Part shown: piece by piece, positions 7,475 to 14,692 of the stretch
How the letters are laid out: the number at the start of each line of letters is the position of its first letter
Position numbering within the stretch: the first letter of the stretch is position 1
NCBI GenBank assembly: GCA_964465145.1
Contig: CAYXJR010000085.1
Location: 1 to 17,144 of the forward strand
DNA from: JAUVKA01 sp964465145
Lineage (GTDB): Bacteria > Bacteroidota > Bacteroidia > Bacteroidales > UBA12481
DNA length: 17,144 nucleotides
Direction of reading: 5' to 3'
Made by a program: the position numbers and the translations under genes
Notes under the pieces: generated by a model
Seen by the model: the letters and a program-made list of their open reading frames with translations, nothing else
Told to the model about the DNA's origin: nothing
The model's database searches: none

Positions 7475-8049
7475 CACTATCACTACTTGATAATAAGAAC
7501 TATCTTGAAATCAAACAGGCAATCCTTGACCCTGACAACTCTAACCTTTCTCAGAAACAGCAGGAAATCCTTCAAAGATGTGTATCAGGAGCCAGGTTGC
7601 TTGACAAGTATCCGGTAATCCGTAATGCAGTTAAAATCCATAAGACAAAATATCCTCATATCACAGATAGACAAGCTTACCGGGATATGTTGATGGCTCA
7701 AATGATATTTTGCTCAACAACCAAGTTTGATTATGACTTCTGGCATGAATGGCTGCTCAGTAATATTGTCAGGCAAATCCAAAGAGCAGAGAATTCAGGG
7801 GATCTTAAAGCCTGGAATGCCGGCCATATGGCTCTGATCAAAGCTATCGGTGAACGCCCGGTTGAAGAAACCGATCCTAAGCTTGTTCAAAAGCATAAGT
7901 TTACCCTTACCATCAACAATGGGAAACAATCTGTTTCTGTTGATCTGGATAAACTTAACCTGATACCTCAAAAAGCAAGGGAACAAATTGCTGATGGATT
8001 GTACCAGGAGATAACCGATGTTGAAGCCGAAGAAATAATGAATACATGA
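7471..8049 (+). CDS. Conserved phage protein between the terminase subunits, unknown function
   Basis: A 192-residue soluble protein starting in a 4-bp overlap (ATGA) with the small-terminase-like gene. Its stop overlaps the large-terminase start, so three genes are translationally coupled. Distinct segments are ARLLDKYPVIRNAVKIHKTK, the Asp/Phe/Trp-rich stretch FDYDFWHEWLLSNIVRQIQR and the basic-aromatic SGDLKAWNAGHMALIKAIGE. I believe this architecture recurs beside terminases in Bacteroidota phages, but I know of no function. The C-terminal half (FTLTINNGKQSVSVDLDKL) is beta-type, and there is no membrane segment. Candidates are a packaging cofactor, a second small-subunit component or a portal-docking adaptor; none is supported by a motif I can point to. 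Confidence 0.75.
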   Translation: MTLSLLDNKNYLEIKQAILDPDNSNLSQKQQEILQRCVSGARLLDKYPVIRNAVKIHKTKYPHITDRQAYRDMLMAQMIFCSTTKFDYDFWHEWLLSNIVRQIQRAENSGDLKAWNAGHMALIKAIGERPVEETDPKLVQKHKFTLTINNGKQSVSVDLDKLNLIPQKAREQIADGLYQEITDVEAEEIMNT

Positions 8050-9746
8050 TAGATGAGAATATCCCGTTAAACACCCCTCAACTGGCATCGGTTGTACTTA
8101 ATGCCAAGAACAAAGTTGATATCTGGGGCAGGGGAACAGGAAAATCCTTCCTTGTCGGATGGGATATTAACATGGTTAACCGGGTATTGCCTCGATCAAT
8201 AACATCGGTAACCGGCCAAACCTTCGGCCAATTGCTGACCAGGACTCTCCCTTCTACTTTCAAGTTCCTTGAATCCCTCGGATACGTTAAGGATAAAAAC
8301 TTTGTGGTAGGTCGCCGGCCTCCCAGGAATTTTGAAACTCCATATGAAAAGATTATGAAGTTTGATAATGTCATTTCCTTCTCAACGGGAAATGCAATCC
8401 TTATGTTATCCCAGGATAGGATCGGATCAGCCCGTGGGCCGAATGTCGACTACGAGATCCTTGATGAGGCAATCACAATAAATAAAGAGCGATACGACCA
8501 GGAAACCTCACCAACAAACCGGGGTAATGAAGAACGCTGGGGATCCCGTTCAAGAAATCCTATTCCATGGCATCACGGATTCCATTATGTTTCATCCATG
8601 CCGCATCTTGTTATCCAAAAGTGGGTACTCGATTTTGCCGCTTATTATGAGTCGGAAGCCGGAATAAAGATATTCTCCACCTGGAATCGTGTTGTTAAAC
8701 TTCAGATGGAGTTAATCTCAGCTTACCTGGATAAGAATACCAAATTATTCCGGGAAATATGGAATGAAACCATCCGGCTTCGCCGGTCAATTCGTGCTTT
8801 CATATCGAGCGAACAACTGTGTTTCACCCTGGCTAATGCCTTCGACAACATCAATAATGTTGGATTATCCTACATAGTCCGTGAATATGAAAAGCAAACA
8901 CTTCTGACGTTCTTGATCGAGATCATGAACATTTTTATTGATCAGGTTGAAGATTGTTACTACCGCATAGATGAATCCAGGCATGTTTATTATGAAGCTA
9001 CCAATGATGATTTTATTCGGGATATGGCTGAAAATACCGATTGGGATTTTAACAAACTCGGCACTCCCGATTCCCGGTTTGACCTTGATTGCAATCCTAA
9101 TAAACCTCTGGAAATTGCTCCGGATTGGGGATCCTCAATCAGTCTGTTTTCTATAGGGCAGGAACGAAACTTTGATTTCGTTTCAAGACAGGCCATTGCT
9201 ACTGATAACTTCATTAATGAATTCTTCGCCAAGCCTGAAACTTCCAAGGGTGTTATGATCAATGACCTGGTTGATCAGTTCACCGGGTATTATCGCTTCC
9301 ATGCTGAAAAAACTGTATTCTTCTTTCGTGATCGCTATGGAGATTCCCGGAATCCTGGTGTAAAAAATGCCAAGAGTTACAACGATCAGGCTATTGAACG
9401 CTTGCAGAAGGCCGGTTGGCTGGTTGTTGACAGGACTCATTCAGGCATGGAACCGCCTCAGCATGATAAGTATTTGTTGTGGGGTAACATCCTGCAGGGT
9501 TCTGATCCTAAGTTTCCACTGGTCAGGTTCAACGGTGCTAAATGCAAATACACCCTGATATCAATGAATAATACGCAGGTTATTGAATCAGAAGGAAAGT
9601 TCAAGAAGGATAAGTCAAGTGAGCGGAAAAAATCTATATTGCCTGAAGAAGCAACTCACTTCTCCGATGCGGTGGACAAAAGGATATGGACCAAGTATGG
9701 TGAGTTACTCAGGCAGGACTCGACATTCATTCCTGCGAGATTATAA
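8046..9746 (+). CDS. terL: Terminase large subunit (packaging ATPase and nuclease)
   Basis: A 566-residue packaging motor. The N-terminal ATPase has Walker A GRGTGKS at about 28-34 and Walker B YEILDE at about 136-141, with the Asp-Glu pair that activates water. The C-terminal RNase H-like nuclease domain shows three acidic positions in order: IAPDWGSS (Asp360), FFFRDRYGDSR (Asp429/Asp433) and THFSDAVDKR (Asp541). Between them a 180-residue helical region (about 200-320) is longer than usual. It translocates concatemeric phage DNA into the prohead and cuts it. The gene starts in an overlap with its upstream neighbour and is followed at 9807 by a probable terminator, so it ends the packaging module. 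A portal gene normally follows; none does here. Both ATPase and nuclease residues look intact, so the protein could be active. Confidence 0.93.
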   Translation: MIDENIPLNTPQLASVVLNAKNKVDIWGRGTGKSFLVGWDINMVNRVLPRSITSVTGQTFGQLLTRTLPSTFKFLESLGYVKDKNFVVGRRPPRNFETPYEKIMKFDNVISFSTGNAILMLSQDRIGSARGPNVDYEILDEAITINKERYDQETSPTNRGNEERWGSRSRNPIPWHHGFHYVSSMPHLVIQKWVLDFAAYYESEAGIKIFSTWNRVVKLQMELISAYLDKNTKLFREIWNETIRLRRSIRAFISSEQLCFTLANAFDNINNVGLSYIVREYEKQTLLTFLIEIMNIFIDQVEDCYYRIDESRHVYYEATNDDFIRDMAENTDWDFNKLGTPDSRFDLDCNPNKPLEIAPDWGSSISLFSIGQERNFDFVSRQAIATDNFINEFFAKPETSKGVMINDLVDQFTGYYRFHAEKTVFFFRDRYGDSRNPGVKNAKSYNDQAIERLQKAGWLVVDRTHSGMEPPQHDKYLLWGNILQGSDPKFPLVRFNGAKCKYTLISMNNTQVIESEGKFKKDKSSERKKSILPEEATHFSDAVDKRIWTKYGELLRQDSTFIPARL

Positions 9747-9806
9747 AGCTTTACTATCTTTAGGACTGGATTCATTATAAGAAGTAAAAAGTTAATGATG
9801 AGTTAG

Positions 9807-9850
9807 TGCCTTATTTAGCGTTTACAAGCTATTTAAGGCATTTCCTTTTT
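9807..9850 (+). terminator. Hairpin and T-rich tract after the terminase gene
   Basis: TGCCTTA and TAAGGCA flank TAGC/GCTA in a near-perfect stem interrupted only by a symmetric TT/TT mismatch, with an 8-nt loop, ending at 9840. A T-rich stretch (TTTCCTTTTT) follows. Position 60 bp after the terminase stop fits transcription termination of the packaging module. Confidence 0.65.
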
Positions 9851-9956
9851 ATCCTGCTATCCATCCCCTGATTAGCATGAGTTATTGTCATATTTCCTGA
9901 AAAAAATACCTCTTTTTTCGCATTTCAGCTTAGGGCGGGCTGGCATCACTATCGTA

Positions 9957-10077
9957 ACATGGCGGAGCCATGTACCGGAAAAAACTGCCATCTTTCTGTC
10001 TGACTTTCTATTAAGTCAGGAAATTTGTCAATTTTTTCCGGGGTGGTTCCTTTTTTTCTCAGGCAGAAAGAAAGGAA
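9957..10077. repeat. Compact cluster of four inverted repeats, two of them nested
   Basis: In 121 bp there are an ACATGGC-GGA-GCCATGT hairpin (9957-9973), an outer pair CCGGAAAAAA (9975-9984) and TTTTTTCCGG (10032-10041) with 10-bp perfect arms, and an inner CTGACTT/AAGTCAG hairpin (10000-10019). A TTCC/GGAA-type hairpin with 12 of 13 matching bases follows (10047-10059 and 10065-10077). It lies between convergent transcripts (terminase on plus, exported protein on minus), so part may be a bidirectional terminator, but the density of structure exceeds that need. A structured non-coding RNA or a DNA end/attachment site are alternatives. Confidence 0.65.
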
Positions 10078-10122
10078 GCAAAAAAAAGACGTTTATTTTA
10101 CAATTGTATCCTAATTAATAAA

Positions 10123-10575
10123 CTACTTTGCTTGTGGAAAAGCATTATAAGCAATAGTTATCGATGTCAATCTATCTTCAAAGATGACTGCTGAAGTTGC
10201 ATAATCACTATAGGGATTAACGGATCCAACATAAGCCCAACTACTTGTGGAAAGAATCTTTATCCATACATATGCTGTTGGGTAGGTTTCTTCGTCACAA
10301 TAATACTTGATATCATGGTCAGAAATAAAAGTCTCAGTTCCACTTATAGAAAACTCAAATAAATCGTCTTCCATAGTCATCCCAAAAGGTGGTTCGTCAT
10401 CAGTCCCTACAATATTCACATACATTGAATAAGCAGTAGGGCACCCTGTAATATACACAATAGAAGACACGGCTTCAGATATTGGCTCTGGATTAGGATT
10501 CATAAAAGACTGAATCCCTATTAAAGCAGTAAAAATAACTGCAAAAGATATGATTCTTCTAATTTTATTTTTCAT
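10123..10575 (-). CDS. Small exported protein of unknown function
   Basis: A 150-residue protein starting MKNKIRRIISFAVIFTALIG, a signal peptide with a basic N-terminus and hydrophobic core that is probably cleaved near IGIQSF. There is no lipobox Cys. The mature protein is acidic and rich in Tyr/Ser/Thr and aromatic strand-like segments (ITGCPTAYSMYVNIVG, TYPTAYVWIKILSTSSWAYV, ITIAYNAFPQAK). Two Cys (ITGCP and YYCDEE) could form a disulfide in the periplasm or outside. I recognise no family. It is convergent with the terminase gene and separated from the next minus-strand gene by about 615 bp, so it is probably monocistronic. The A+T-rich codon use matches the lipoprotein genes and not the phage block, suggesting chromosomal host DNA. 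Confidence 0.65.
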   Translation of the reverse strand: MKNKIRRIISFAVIFTALIGIQSFMNPNPEPISEAVSSIVYITGCPTAYSMYVNIVGTDDEPPFGMTMEDDLFEFSISGTETFISDHDIKYYCDEETYPTAYVWIKILSTSSWAYVGSVNPYSDYATSAVIFEDRLTSITIAYNAFPQAK

Positions 10576-11191
10576 TTTTGTAAAGCTTTAAAGTTATTGT
10601 TTTCCACCATTTTGACGATAACGCCTTTAGCTATGCCAACCAGGTGGAAGGTGGGTTTAGCTTCTTTTTATAATCAATTGGTAACTGTCAGATTTTAGGC
10701 AATACTAAATCTAACTTAATTTCACTGGCATAATCACCTCCTTTTAAATAATTAATGGTCTCATTATCAATTAATGCGATGGACTTAACGTAATGAATTA
10801 TTAAGTTATGAACTTTTATTTTAAAGACCATATATGTTCAACTATTTAGAATCATTGTTATTAATGTCTGCAAGCAAACTCGCAATACACTATAATTCTA
10901 TTCATTGCTACAGACACCAATTTGAATCTCCCGGTAGTTTTCCTAGGCATATTAACTGGAAATGCAGTTTTTCAGTGATTCAGAGCAGATCAAGCCCATG
11001 AGATGCTTTGTAATATCCTCATTAGATGATTATTAAATACCATAGGGGATTAGCGCAAAATGGACAATTTGCCATTTTTGTGATGCTTAAAAATAATAAT
11101 TCTCTTTTTGCAGTTTCCTCCCTTTCCTTTATCGATAAACAGAACCTATATGCGAATGGCTAATTTTACGGAAGGGTATGGTAAAAATGTA
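10576..11191. other. 616-bp AT-rich interval without a convincing gene
   Basis: No frame in either orientation has credible length or composition. The first part is the likely upstream region of the exported-protein gene (minus strand) and carries TTCCACC/GGTGGAA arms (about 10602-10660) around a 40-nt centre. The rest shows nothing I can name. I looked specifically for a template repeat resembling the 3' end of the neighbouring FISUMP gene and for a reverse transcriptase and found neither. Confidence 0.5.
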
Positions 11192-12772
11192 CTACTTATC
11201 CTTAATGCAGCGCACTGAAAAACCGTACTTTTTGAGGACCGCGCTCCTGTACACCCCGTCGCTATCGTTTCTCAGGTAACGGCAATAGGCGTCCTCCTCC
11301 TCCATCATCAACGATGACGACCAGAAGTTGGCGTAGGAGCCAAGGTTGACATATCCGCCGCCATCGATGTCGCGGTAGCCGCCCGGAATAGTCTGGAATC
11401 CACTACTATTATCTCCATTGCCGTTACTGACCCACCCTGAAGTCGATTTCAATTTTCGTCCAACATCACCAGAATTACGAAAACCTAAACCATCTGCATC
11501 TGATGAACTCATACCAAGATACTTTTCAAGTGTTTTCCATTCCTCGTCACTCGGCAAATGCCAGCCTGGAGGGCAGGCAGTTTTGGCAGCCTCCCAGTTA
11601 TACAGAACGCCATAAACCTTATAATTGACAGTATGCCTAGCTTCGTCATTGCTCTGACCGTAAGAATCATAGACAAAGGCACGTGGTTGGTTGAGTATAG
11701 CAGGTCCGTCATAAGGTCTTGGCAAATAAGCAAGGTTCTCGGTCATCCAGGTTTGGGTACCAATGGTTTTGTAAAAATACTTTCTGCGATCATAAATAAA
11801 GCTGTCATCTCCTGCTGTAGTTCCACTATTGTCAATAGTAATACCAACTCTGTGATAACCTTCATTTGCTGCTGAATCATAGGCTGCAGCTTCAATCCCA
11901 TATATTCCATCGGGATAATCTTTTGTATCCAACAGAAATGAATATTCATTATCTCCAATAGCATAATAGTCGGTTCCTAATAATAACCAGGTTCCATCAA
12001 GAATACTGAAGTTGACATGATCAATCCCTATATTATCTGTAACCTTTGCTCTTAAGGTAATCTCCCCTGAAACTATCTGATTGTTTTGAGGTGCAAATAT
12101 TTTGACGACGGGAACTTCTGTATCAGGCGCATTATCAATGTAAACATCAAATGAATACTCCCCATAGTTCCCTGCAGCATCATAAGCTGCTATTGAGAGC
12201 ATTATCAAACCATCTGGATAATTAGTCGTATTTAAGCTGGCTGTAAATTGAAAATATGCAGACGTAGAATCTTTTTCAAAAACGACCCAATCTTCGTCTT
12301 TTATCATAAAAACAACATATTCCACTCCAATATTATCCGTGGCTGTGGCCACTATATTGATCGTTCCTCTCACTGTTGCATCTTCATCCGGAGAGATTAG
12401 TTTCACTATAGGTTTTATTTCATCAACAGGACCCGCAACAATCTCAATTACAATACTTGCATCACCTTCAACATTATCGTCATCGATAGCAACGGCACGA
12501 ATAACATGGTCACCTAATTCAACCTCACCAGTTTCCTATGAAAAATTATAAGGTGAGTCTTCAACAGAGGCTATTCTTGTATTGTCAATATAAAATTTGA
12601 CTTCTTGAATTGAGCCATCTGAATCATGTGCATCAACCGAGAAAGTCACTAATTCTCCACTAATAATCTCTGAACCATTGTCTGGTGATATTATCTCACA
12701 GGTTGGTGGTTGATTCTTCTCACAACCACAAAGAAATGCTAGGAGCATCAGAATTGATAGCAACTTTTTCAT
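11192..12772 (-). pseudogene. Ig-like/FISUMP-domain lipoprotein interrupted by one in-frame TAG
   Basis: Read from ATG 12772 to TAG 11192 this is one 526-codon frame with a single internal TAG at 12538-12536 (codon 79). The N-terminus MKKLLSILMLLAFLCGCEKN has a lipobox ending in Cys17. Three Ig-like/bacterial surface modules follow (roughly residues 22-115, 119-215, 218-315), each opening like PPTCEIISP, KPIVKLISP, VPVVKIFAP and closing with strands such as VEGDASIVIEIV or VGITIDN. The C-terminal 190 residues are a FISUMP domain: GTQTWMTENLAY, CPPGWHLPSDEEWKTLE, then GGYRDIDGGGYVN, FWSSS and a closing GFSVRCIKD. The TAG sits in PYNFS-stop-ETGEVELG, exactly where such modules carry Trp, so TGG to TAG is a one-base change. 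Separate ORFs (78 residues; 404 from GTG 12406) are fragments of this gene. GC content rises sharply in the last 200 bp. A surface adhesin or binding role is inferred. Confidence 0.8.
11200..11400 (-). other. GC-rich 3' segment of the FISUMP gene, candidate hypervariable region
   Basis: By my count three consecutive 60-base lines (11221-11400) are about 53, 57 and 58% G+C, against about 33-35% in sampled upstream lines of the same gene. The segment encodes GYRDIDGG through SVRCIKDK. Codons of the form NNC dominate it (GAC, GGC, TCC, TAC, GCC, AGC), as expected if AAC codons in a template had been randomised at adenines. FISUMP and related C-type-lectin-like domains are known DGR targets. No template repeat or reverse transcriptase is in the window. 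Confidence 0.4.
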
Positions 12773-12928
12773 GGCTAATAGATTTGTACCTGTTAAGTTA
12801 CGATAAAAAAATGATATATTAAGGATTACTCGATTGTTTGATTATTGAAATAACGATGTAACAATCAAATTGAAATGTGTAGTTCCATCAAGTTTACCAA
12901 ATCAATTTTGCGCTTTTCAGTCAGAAAA

Positions 12929-13102
12929 ATGATTCTTGATGGTATATTGGAATGTGAAATTGAAGAACTCTCTGCAAATGAAAATATTTCATTACCAGCA
13001 TTCATTTTCTATGATTCTGATAATGACTTTGATATTGAATATGAGATAAATTCAAAAGGTTTATCAACAAAAGTTCAAGGAGTATTAAGTGTAAAAATAT
13101 AA
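12929..13102 (+). CDS. Possible small acidic protein or gene remnant
   Basis: From ATG 12929 there are 57 residues (MILDGILECEIEELSANENI, then FYDSDNDFDIEYEINSKG), acidic and with no signal peptide; an upstream ATG at 12875 would add 18 residues that look like poor coding sequence. The composition resembles the AT-rich host genes. I recognise no family. It could equally be the 3' end of a decayed gene, since the sequence in front has no promoter-like feature I can identify and no partner gene is adjacent on the same strand. Weak call, given mainly so the stretch is not left blank. Confidence 0.3.
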   Translation: MILDGILECEIEELSANENISLPAFIFYDSDNDFDIEYEINSKGLSTKVQGVLSVKI

Positions 13103-13252
13103 AGCCTAGTGTTAACATTTTGTATGTTCCATAGGAGTTTTAGTGCTATTCGTACTGCAGATTGCAACTCATTGTCTCGACAGTTCTCGGACAGATCATT
13201 AGCTGCAATCCACTAAGTAACATGCAATTTACCGTTGTCACTCCAAATATTC

Positions 13253-13493
13253 CCACTATGCATCTTTTTCTTTGCTTCCAATTAGCTGACAAAGTTACTT
13301 CGCAACCAGGAAAATGTAAAGGGGCGGGATCTTCTTTCGTTTCACTATGGATCCAGTCCTTCGGATTTGTTCAATTCATCCTGAATTGACATACACCCCG
13401 TTGACAATATTCCTGGCTTGCTCATGGGTTCCTGTCATTAATTGACAGGCGGGCCTGATGCCATAACAAATCCCAAAGGCATGGGTGAATTTC
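13253..13493 (+). repeat. Leader element A, copy 1 (conserved 5' leader with two hairpins)
   Basis: About 205 bp of this stretch matches copy 2 (15621-15865) at roughly 93%, including a run of about 69 identical bases. It contains TCAATTC-ATCCT-GAATTGA (13371-13389) and CCTGTCA-TTAAT-TGACAGG (13431-13449), both with perfect 7-bp arms conserved in the other copy. TTGACA occurs three times. It lies directly upstream of the X1 gene. A transcribed leader or operator array is inferred. Confidence 0.85.
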
Positions 13494-13796
13494 ATGATTC
13501 AATTTACCAATGACGATCCTGATTTCTGGATCCAGTTGAAAGGTCATAATGCGGGTAAGCCCCTGAGAGAAAAAATCCCCAATTCCATCGGAGTTAAAAC
13601 AGATCCGGCCATTCTAGTGCCGGATTTTTTGTTTTATACCCTGGAGTATCTTCATTTATCCGGAGTATTCCAAGCCTATATCTCAGGCTCTGTTGTCCCT
13701 TTCATTTCCCAGAGAAACATTCTTACCGTTCTGATTAATCACTGGTATGCCATCGGCCAAAAGAAATCCGCAGGGCAGCGGTCAGTTGTATGCTAA
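13494..13796 (+). CDS. Accessory protein X1 (phage/MGE-type, 'KPLREKIPNSIG' family), unknown function
   Basis: 100 residues from ATG 13494 (MIQFTNDDPDFWIQLKG); a GTG at 13485 would add three residues. The distinctive block is NAGKPLREKIPNSIGVKTDP, followed by the aromatic PDFLFYTLEYLHLSGVFQA and a VPFISQRNILTVLINHW segment. I recall homologues in Bacteroidota mobile elements with the same order (opening 'IQF.NDDP.FW', then the KPLREKIPNSIG motif and a 'VVPFI' segment), but no function known to me. Soluble, no signal peptide. The distance from the A leader's first hairpin to the start codon is 123 nt, against 124 nt in the second A copy upstream of radC. It overlaps X2 by 7 bp, so both are probably one transcript. 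Confidence 0.75.
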   Translation: MIQFTNDDPDFWIQLKGHNAGKPLREKIPNSIGVKTDPAILVPDFLFYTLEYLHLSGVFQAYISGSVVPFISQRNILTVLINHWYAIGQKKSAGQRSVVC

Positions 13797-14047
13797 AGGT
13801 CTATTTCCTTACATCTTCTCATTATAATCCTGCAGGGATGGATCCTAATCCTCTCTGCCAGGTTTGGATTGGTCATGCTGATGATCACACCAAGGTTTTT
13901 AGCAAGGTTTACCGCTCCTATAATATGCCTAAGATGCTCTGTCTTGCCAGCCAACTTGCAAGGGAGCGCAATATCCCGATAACCTCATTGTCGGCTGATC
14001 CCTGGATTGAGGAGATCTATACCCGGCAACCTGTACCCGGTGGATAA
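13790..14047 (+). CDS. Accessory protein X2, unknown
   Basis: 85 residues, starting with an ATG inside the end of X1 (7-bp overlap), so translation is likely coupled. Segments: MLKVYFLTSSHYNPAGMDPN, CQVWIGHADDHTKVFSKVYR and CLASQLARERNIPITSLSAD. The opening beta-strand, an 'HYNPAG' loop and an amphipathic helix (KMLCLASQLARERN) look like a compact alpha/beta protein. I recognise no family. It is followed by a weak ACCCG/CGGGT stem (about 14037-14060, 17-nt loop) that may terminate transcription, then by leader B copy 1. Its codon use resembles X1 and the phage genes, unlike the AT-rich host lipoproteins. Confidence 0.65.
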   Translation: MLKVYFLTSSHYNPAGMDPNPLCQVWIGHADDHTKVFSKVYRSYNMPKMLCLASQLARERNIPITSLSADPWIEEIYTRQPVPGG

Positions 14048-14140
14048 CTCTCCTTCGGGTTTATTCTCTTTTTGCTCTGTTCACCTGTTTTTTCGCTTGC
14101 TTTTTTCGGTTCGCATAACCCTATTTGTTCACAAATCCCA

Positions 14141-14297
14141 TGCTAAGCTATTGCCGGAATTCTGAAGACGGATGGATCCTGTGAAAAGGATTTTCCCGGC
14201 ATATCCTCAATGCTTTCCGGTATTCCAGTTCCTCCTTGTCTCCTTCAACTGCCGTCAATTTCACTTGCATATAATTTCTAAACTAAATTTTACGGTC
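14141..14297 (+). repeat. Leader element B, copy 1 (upstream of Y1)
   Basis: Starts at TGCTAAG and runs 157 bp to the ATG of the Y1 gene. It shares TGCTAAG, a CCGGA-ATTCT block and the core GGATTTTCCCGGCATATCCT / CCGGTATTCC with copies 2 and 3. Copy 3 is 153 bp to its gene. Reading frames across it are not conserved (copy 3 has a 1-nt insertion in the core), so it is non-coding. A frame from ATG 14172 running into Y1 is a by-product. Confidence 0.8.
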
Positions 14298-14570
14298 ATG
14301 AAAACTTTTGAAAAAATCTACATCGGAAAAGGAAAACAGGTTGGCGATCTGAGCATTGTGAAAGTAATCCTTAAACTGGAGGACCTCCAGGAACTGGCCT
14401 ACCAGTTTGAAGGAACCACCTATGTTTCCTTCGAGGTTGCTCAGATGATCAACCCAGACAATTTCGGTCGTACGCACACCTGCTACTACAGCAAGTTGGT
14501 TGAAAAGAAGGCTGAGGCTAGCCAGAAAAAGACCAAACGTCGCACCAAGAAATCCCCGGCAGAAGCCTGA
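14298..14570 (+). CDS. Y1, small 'YIGKGK' family protein, unknown function
   Basis: 90 residues from ATG 14298, paralogous to Y2 (16555-16779): roughly half of the aligned residues are identical, including YIGKGK, SIVK, YVS and the closing PDxFGRTH. Body segments are VKVILKLEDLQELAYQFEGT and TYVSFEVAQMINPDNFGRTH; the C-terminus is a basic tail (AEASQKKTKRRTKKSPAEA), absent in Y2, that may bind nucleic acid. I recognise no function; the shape, size and setting suggest a small regulator or DNA-associated protein of a mobile element. It sits 157 bp after leader B and is followed by the terminator at 14591. The in-frame ATG at 14172 would add 42 residues that lie in non-coding leader sequence; I reject it. 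Confidence 0.8.
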   Translation: MKTFEKIYIGKGKQVGDLSIVKVILKLEDLQELAYQFEGTTYVSFEVAQMINPDNFGRTHTCYYSKLVEKKAEASQKKTKRRTKKSPAEA

Positions 14571-14590
14571 CCGGAATAATTCTAAAAAGA

Positions 14591-14618
14591 AAGGCTCCGG
14601 AAACGGGGCTTTTTTTTT
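14591..14618 (+). terminator. Terminator after Y1
   Basis: AAGGCTCC pairs with GGGGCTTT through an 8-bp stem (two G-U pairs) around a short loop, followed by at least eight T. It begins about 20 bp after the stop of Y1. Confidence 0.8.
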
Positions 14619-14692
14619 GGTTTATTCAACATTTCAAGCCTAGGGTGTTCTAAATATCCTCATTTTCTTTAATTTGTAATAAAAAAACAAAG

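Noticed and set aside
1540..9746. Complete prophage
   Set aside because: No portal, tape measure, baseplate, integrase, transposase or lysis gene can be seen; only head and packaging genes are supported.
9885..10118. Plus-strand 77-codon frame after the terminase
   Set aside because: Falls over the nested inverted repeats and homopolymer runs; composition is unlike coding sequence.
10576..11191. Search for DGR template repeat or reverse transcriptase next to the FISUMP gene
   Set aside because: No stretch resembling the 11200-11400 segment and no long frame; the DGR idea therefore rests on composition only.
13162..13389. Plus-strand 75-codon frame inside leader A copy 1
   Set aside because: Its last part is in frame in both A copies (ends ...SFGFVQFILN in both), which made it tempting, but most differences are non-synonymous, the upstream part is not conserved, and the hairpins rather than the codons are what is kept.
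14172..14297. Upstream extension of Y1 from ATG 14172
   Set aside because: This stretch is the B leader, which aligns base for base with non-coding B copies; the paralogue Y2 starts at the position equivalent to 14298.
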